DNA of 7,956 bases, taken from contig VSPO01000138.1 of assembly GCA_009775375.1 (NCBI GenBank), forward strand, positions 1-7,956, in the 5' to 3' direction. The translations under genes and the position numbers were made by a program. Shown here piece after piece: positions 5,517 through 7,956 of the stretch; within the stretch, counting starts at the first letter, position 1, and each line of letters opens with the position of its first letter. The DNA comes from Muribaculaceae bacterium (GTDB lineage Bacteria > Bacteroidota > Bacteroidia > Bacteroidales > Muribaculaceae). The notes under the pieces are model-generated. The model had not been told where the DNA came from. It was given only the letters and a program-made list of their open reading frames with translations, and did not search any database.

Positions 5517-7478
5517 ATGAAAGTCATAATTACAGAAACCACCGCCGTGGCTTCCGCCATCGCTCGCGCCCTCAACGTCAACAACAAAGTATCCGCTCCC
5601 GGCGTTTTCTACGACGCCAAGACAGCCGTCATCACTGTCCCCAAGGACTTTATCGCGCCCTATGGCGTCGGAGTACTCCCTGGCAAGGACGCTCTCCCCA
5701 TAGTGCCTGAGCGATACTCCTACGGCCTGCGCGTCACACGTGGCGAACCCGGACGCAACGGTATCTCCGCCGAAGATCAGGCATACGCCGATTATATCGG
5801 AGATCTCATCCGCGGCGGCAGGGAAGTGGTTTTCGCTTCCGACGGTGGTGCCGACGCGCAAGGCAGGTTCTCCAATATCTGCCGATTCTTCAAGGTCGGC
5901 GCACCCACAAGCAGAATGTGGGTGACACGTCTGGAGAAAAAAGCACTGAAACGAGCCTACGAAACCCGAGTCCGCGGTCGTGCCATGTACAATCTCGCCC
6001 AGTCCGGTCTTGTCGCGATGGCAATGAATGAGGCGTTCAAATACAACGTGACCGAGGCATACCGCGCCATGTTCCCCCGGCTCGTAGATCCTGTCTGCCG
6101 TCAGGATATGCTTATCCTTGCCGTGGCCAACAGCTATCTCCGTGATGATGCCGCCGCGCGTACGGCTCACGAAGTGGTCACCACTCATTCGCTCATGGTC
6201 AGCGGAGAGGTGCTCGGTCAGACGGTGAAGTTCTATCCGACAACAACCTATGCTTCTAAGGAAGACTGTGCCAAGGCACACGAAGCTATCACTACACCTG
6301 GGAATCTCACATCCACCTGCTTGGAGACAGACGACGAAATCAGCGAGGCTCCGGCACTCTACACACTCGCCACATTGCAGGCCGATGTCTGGTCCCGTCT
6401 GTCAATGCCATTCGCAAAGACCCGTGACATTGCAGAGCGTCTCTTTCTGGACGGGCTTATATCGTCGCCCTTCACCAATAATCCCAAGCTCCCGGAATCC
6501 ATGCGGGGATACATCCTCAAACGCTGCCGCTGGGCAAAGGGTTATCCCTTCGCCGCTGACGAGGAAGTGCCTCACACTCACGGCATCATAACCACCGGCA
6601 AGAAACCTTTCATGCCCGACACTGACACACAGGCGGTATATGACATCATCGCAGAGCGTTTCGACGCGGCCATGACCGGTGCGACGGTGTCAACCGAGCT
6701 CGTCATCGGCATGGAAATCGACGGCACACCCTTCTTTGGCACTATGCCTTGGTTCTGCTGCGACGAGGTCCCCTACTCGGTAGAAATCAGGATAACGGGT
6801 AAATCCTGCTTTACCCATAAGAGCAAGGCGCCTGAGCCTCCGAAGATGAACGACCTGCTCGGTGTGATGGCGACACTGATGCGCAAACTTTCCGACCGCT
6901 TCAATCCCGGTATGCCGTTCAGCGCGGACAGCCATGATGTCACCGATGCCCTGGACCGTCTCCGCAACAACGGTTTCATAATCGACGTATGCGGGGAGCC
7001 GGTAATCTCCGCCGATGGCAGGCTGCTTCTGGCAACATTCGACGAGACCTATGCGCTGGAGAACCTTCTCGCGGATCAGGTAGAGGCAGAACGCCTCTAT
7101 GCGAATCGCAAGATGAGCAAGGGCGGCGCGAAACTGATGGCTGAGTTCGGCAAGCGCATCTATGACAAGACCGAGCAGCTCATCAACGACAGCCGTCTGT
7201 TCAGAACCACTCCCGACACTCACGTGTGTCCTATATGCGGCCGACACTCTGTGCTGCGCTATCCCCGTGTCATGAAGTGCCACGTCTGCGGCTTCACCAT
7301 GCCCTTGCAGTTCATGGGGCATAAGTTCAGCGAGAAGGAGATACACCATCTGCTGACCCACCGCTACACTTCGACAATCCCCTTTGTCAACCGACGCGGC
7401 CACGAGTTCTATGATGCCGTGGTGATCGGCAAGGGCAAAGGACTGGAATTTGCTCCGGTCATGGCGAAAATATATTGA
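5517..7478 (+). CDS. Type IA topoisomerase-like protein lacking the catalytic tyrosine
   Basis: The call is for 653 residues starting at ATG 5517, because MKVIITETTAVASAIARAL aligns with the usual start of topoisomerase III (MK.IIAEKPSVA..IA). An upstream GTG at 5361 would add 52 unrelated residues. Residues 1-150 form a Toprim-like domain: Glu7 is kept, the next Lys is Thr, and the DxDREGE motif reads D109...D113-A-Q-G-R. The central topoisomerase body includes PALYTLATLQADVWSRL (278-294) and HGIITTGKKP (355-364). The active-site segment usually read as GLI(T/S)YPRTDS is GLISSPFTNN (313-322), so Ser317 replaces the DNA-cleaving Tyr and Phe319 the Arg. A zinc ribbon has CPIC (571-574) and CHVC (588-591), followed by a C-terminal topoisomerase repeat (about 597-648). 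Family: relaxes or decatenates single-stranded DNA. Inference: this member binds DNA but does not cleave it, perhaps serving transfer. It may be cotranscribed with the preceding genes. Confidence 0.8.
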   Translation: MKVIITETTAVASAIARALNVNNKVSAPGVFYDAKTAVITVPKDFIAPYGVGVLPGKDALPIVPERYSYGLRVTRGEPGRNGISAEDQAYADYIGDLIRGGREVVFASDGGADAQGRFSNICRFFKVGAPTSRMWVTRLEKKALKRAYETRVRGRAMYNLAQSGLVAMAMNEAFKYNVTEAYRAMFPRLVDPVCRQDMLILAVANSYLRDDAAARTAHEVVTTHSLMVSGEVLGQTVKFYPTTTYASKEDCAKAHEAITTPGNLTSTCLETDDEISEAPALYTLATLQADVWSRLSMPFAKTRDIAERLFLDGLISSPFTNNPKLPESMRGYILKRCRWAKGYPFAADEEVPHTHGIITTGKKPFMPDTDTQAVYDIIAERFDAAMTGATVSTELVIGMEIDGTPFFGTMPWFCCDEVPYSVEIRITGKSCFTHKSKAPEPPKMNDLLGVMATLMRKLSDRFNPGMPFSADSHDVTDALDRLRNNGFIIDVCGEPVISADGRLLLATFDETYALENLLADQVEAERLYANRKMSKGGAKLMAEFGKRIYDKTEQLINDSRLFRTTPDTHVCPICGRHSVLRYPRVMKCHVCGFTMPLQFMGHKFSEKEIHHLLTHRYTSTIPFVNRRGHEFYDAVVIGKGKGLEFAPVMAKIY

Positions 7479-7501
7479 AAACCACTGCCGATTGGAAATA
7501 A

Positions 7502-7560
7502 ATCACTAAATTCGCAATCGAATCGCAGTCATGAATTATTCTGATTGTGGATTTAGTGGT
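7502..7560 (+). ncRNA. Long stem-loop in the 3' region of the topoisomerase-like gene
   Basis: Bases 7502-7520 pair with 7542-7560 without a mismatch: 19 pairs, including 4 G-T, around a 21-base loop (7521-7541). The arms begin CACTAAAT (7504-7511) and end ATTTAGTG (7551-7558). It abuts the intrinsic terminator at 7562, so a transcript would carry a large hairpin followed directly by a terminator hairpin. This is the layout of many small RNAs and 3'-UTR-derived RNAs. No separate promoter was recognised between 7479 and 7502. An mRNA-stabilising 3' end or a DNA-level inverted repeat is equally possible. Confidence 0.4.
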
Positions 7561-7561
7561 G

Positions 7562-7590
7562 GCCGACGGGAGGGATCCCGTCGGCTTTTT
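7562..7590 (+). terminator. Strong intrinsic terminator after the topoisomerase-like gene
   Basis: GCCGACGGGA (7562-7571) and TCCCGTCGGC (7576-7585) form a perfect 10-bp GC-rich stem around the tetraloop GGGA, followed at once by TTTTT (7586-7590). It ends the transcript of the topoisomerase-like gene, and probably of the whole block from 3383. It leaves 29 bases before the next start codon, so the following gene must be reached by read-through or by a promoter hidden in this short gap. Confidence 0.9.
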
Positions 7591-7619
7591 CAATTGGAAA
7601 CTTCCTGAAATTCACAAAA

Positions 7620-7910
7620 ATGGAAGTAGTACAGATTGAAAAAGAGGTGCTTGACATGATGTTTGAGCGTATGGCATACCTCCATGACATGATACACACG
7701 CTGTTTGACAGATTGCGGGATAAAAAACCGGGAGACTGGCTTACTCTGGAGGAAACCGCCGAAATCCTGAATATCTCGACAAGGCAGGTGCGCAATCTTC
7801 AGAACGGTGGCAGAATCGGTTTCATACGTCATGGGAGAAAATGCTGTTACAAGGCAGAGGATGTTTACGCCATCATAATAAAGTCACTATGTTTGCATCA
7901 GATTAGCTGA
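7620..7910 (+). CDS. Small helix-turn-helix (HTH_17/excisionase-like) protein
   Basis: This protein has 96 residues. An amphipathic N-terminal helix (about 5-35) precedes the DNA-binding domain WLTLEETAEILNISTRQVRNL (40-60), with a wing RIGFIRHGRKCCYKAEDV (65-82) and closing helix. This is the usual form of the short MerR/excisionase-like proteins of Bacteroidales elements, which act as excision factors or local regulators. The start ATG at 7620 follows the A-rich leader TTCACAAAA. It shares the domain type, but little sequence, with the protein at 3383-3799. It lies downstream of a strong terminator and upstream of a GC-rich hairpin, at a place where mobilisation genes often begin in such elements. 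That neighbour would be outside the window. Confidence 0.8.
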   Translation: MEVVQIEKEVLDMMFERMAYLHDMIHTLFDRLRDKKPGDWLTLEETAEILNISTRQVRNLQNGGRIGFIRHGRKCCYKAEDVYAIIIKSLCLHQIS

Positions 7911-7923
7911 CGGGGCGCTCAAC

Positions 7924-7940
7924 GGGGGCTGTCTGCCCCC
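7924..7940 (+). repeat. GC-rich hairpin near the window end, terminator or transfer-origin candidate
   Basis: GGGGGC (7924-7929) and GCCCCC (7935-7940) pair around TGTCT. Only two T follow, and then TTGCCGCTAAGGC, so it is a poor intrinsic terminator as far as visible. A hairpin next to a short unique sequence, beside a small helix-turn-helix gene and before the expected mobilisation genes, would also fit part of an origin of transfer. This is inference; no nick site or relaxase gene is seen. Confidence 0.35.
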
Positions 7941-7956
7941 TTGCCGCTAAGGCTTT

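Larger units (their letters stand above)
1..7956. mobile_element. Internal segment of a Bacteroidales integrative/conjugative element
   Basis: The gene set is characteristic of CTnDOT-like and related conjugative elements: the C-terminus of a giant methylase/helicase protein, RteB-like and RteC-like regulators, a DUF4099/DUF3945 protein, a type IA topoisomerase relative, and two short excisionase-type helix-turn-helix proteins. No integrase, relaxase, transfer (tra) gene, attachment site or element end is seen, so the element boundaries lie outside the window. A plasmid origin of the segment cannot be excluded. The assignment rests on family recognition and gene order. Confidence 0.7.

Noticed and set aside
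4094..5587. Open frame of 497 codons on the minus strand
   Set aside because: It lies antisense to the DUF4099/DUF3945 gene, is Leu/Val/Arg rich as expected for a shadow frame, matches no family, and would run across the hairpin leader.
5502..6281. Minus-strand frame of 259 codons
   Set aside because: It is a shadow of the Toprim-containing part of the topoisomerase-like gene, with no recognisable domain.
6690..7403. Minus-strand frame of 237 codons
   Set aside because: It is a shadow of the C-terminal half of the topoisomerase-like gene, which has a zinc ribbon in the sense frame.
7532..7609. Small frame of 25 codons after the topoisomerase-like gene
   Set aside because: It starts in the loop of one hairpin and runs through the intrinsic terminator, so it is unlikely to be translated.
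1..7956. CRISPR array, tRNA or rRNA gene
   Set aside because: No regularly spaced repeats, tRNA-like cloverleaf or rRNA sequence was seen by eye on either strand.

Overview
The window looks like part of the conjugative or mobilisation region of an integrative element from a Bacteroidales bacterium. Three things point there. The protein families (a giant methylase/helicase C-terminus, a DUF4099/DUF3945 protein, a plasmid-type topoisomerase relative, two excisionase-like helix-turn-helix proteins and an RteB/RteC-like pair) are typical cargo of CTnDOT-like elements. Start codons follow A-rich leaders rather than strong Shine-Dalgarno sites. One intergenic region carries a clear Bacteroidales -7 promoter box (TAnnTTTG). 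The balanced base composition of the genes would fit a gut family such as Muribaculaceae, but the genus cannot be fixed from this sequence. Neither end of the element is visible.

Layout. 1-891 (+) is the C-terminal end of a very large protein that starts outside the window. It converges on 948-2294 (-), an NtrC/RteB-type AAA+ regulator, and a long stem-loop at 896-948 separates the two as a probable two-way terminator. A 268-base AT-rich divergent control region follows. Next come 2563-3171 (+), an RteC-like regulator; a 211-base control region with a recognisable promoter; and then a probable operon of 3383-3799 (helix-turn-helix protein) and 3803-5311 (DUF4099/DUF3945 protein), 3 bases apart. 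A 205-base leader with two matched hairpins and a small open frame precedes 5517-7478, a type IA topoisomerase-like protein. A 19-bp stem-loop and a strong intrinsic terminator close this block. 7620-7910 (+) is a second small helix-turn-helix protein, and the window ends in a GC-rich hairpin.

How the genes may work together (inference). The structural genes probably serve DNA processing during transfer or maintenance of the element. The divergent RteB-like/RteC-like pair and the two helix-turn-helix proteins probably control when these genes are expressed. Two proteins look remodelled. The AAA+ regulator has lost the acidic pocket of its receiver, the acidic Walker B residues and the GAFTGA loop, so it is unlikely to be a normal phospho-activated sigma-54 activator. 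The topoisomerase relative has Ser where the DNA-cleaving Tyr should be and lacks the Toprim Glu, so it is predicted not to cleave DNA. These two proteins and the paired palindromic-loop hairpins in front of the topoisomerase-like gene are the most unusual content.
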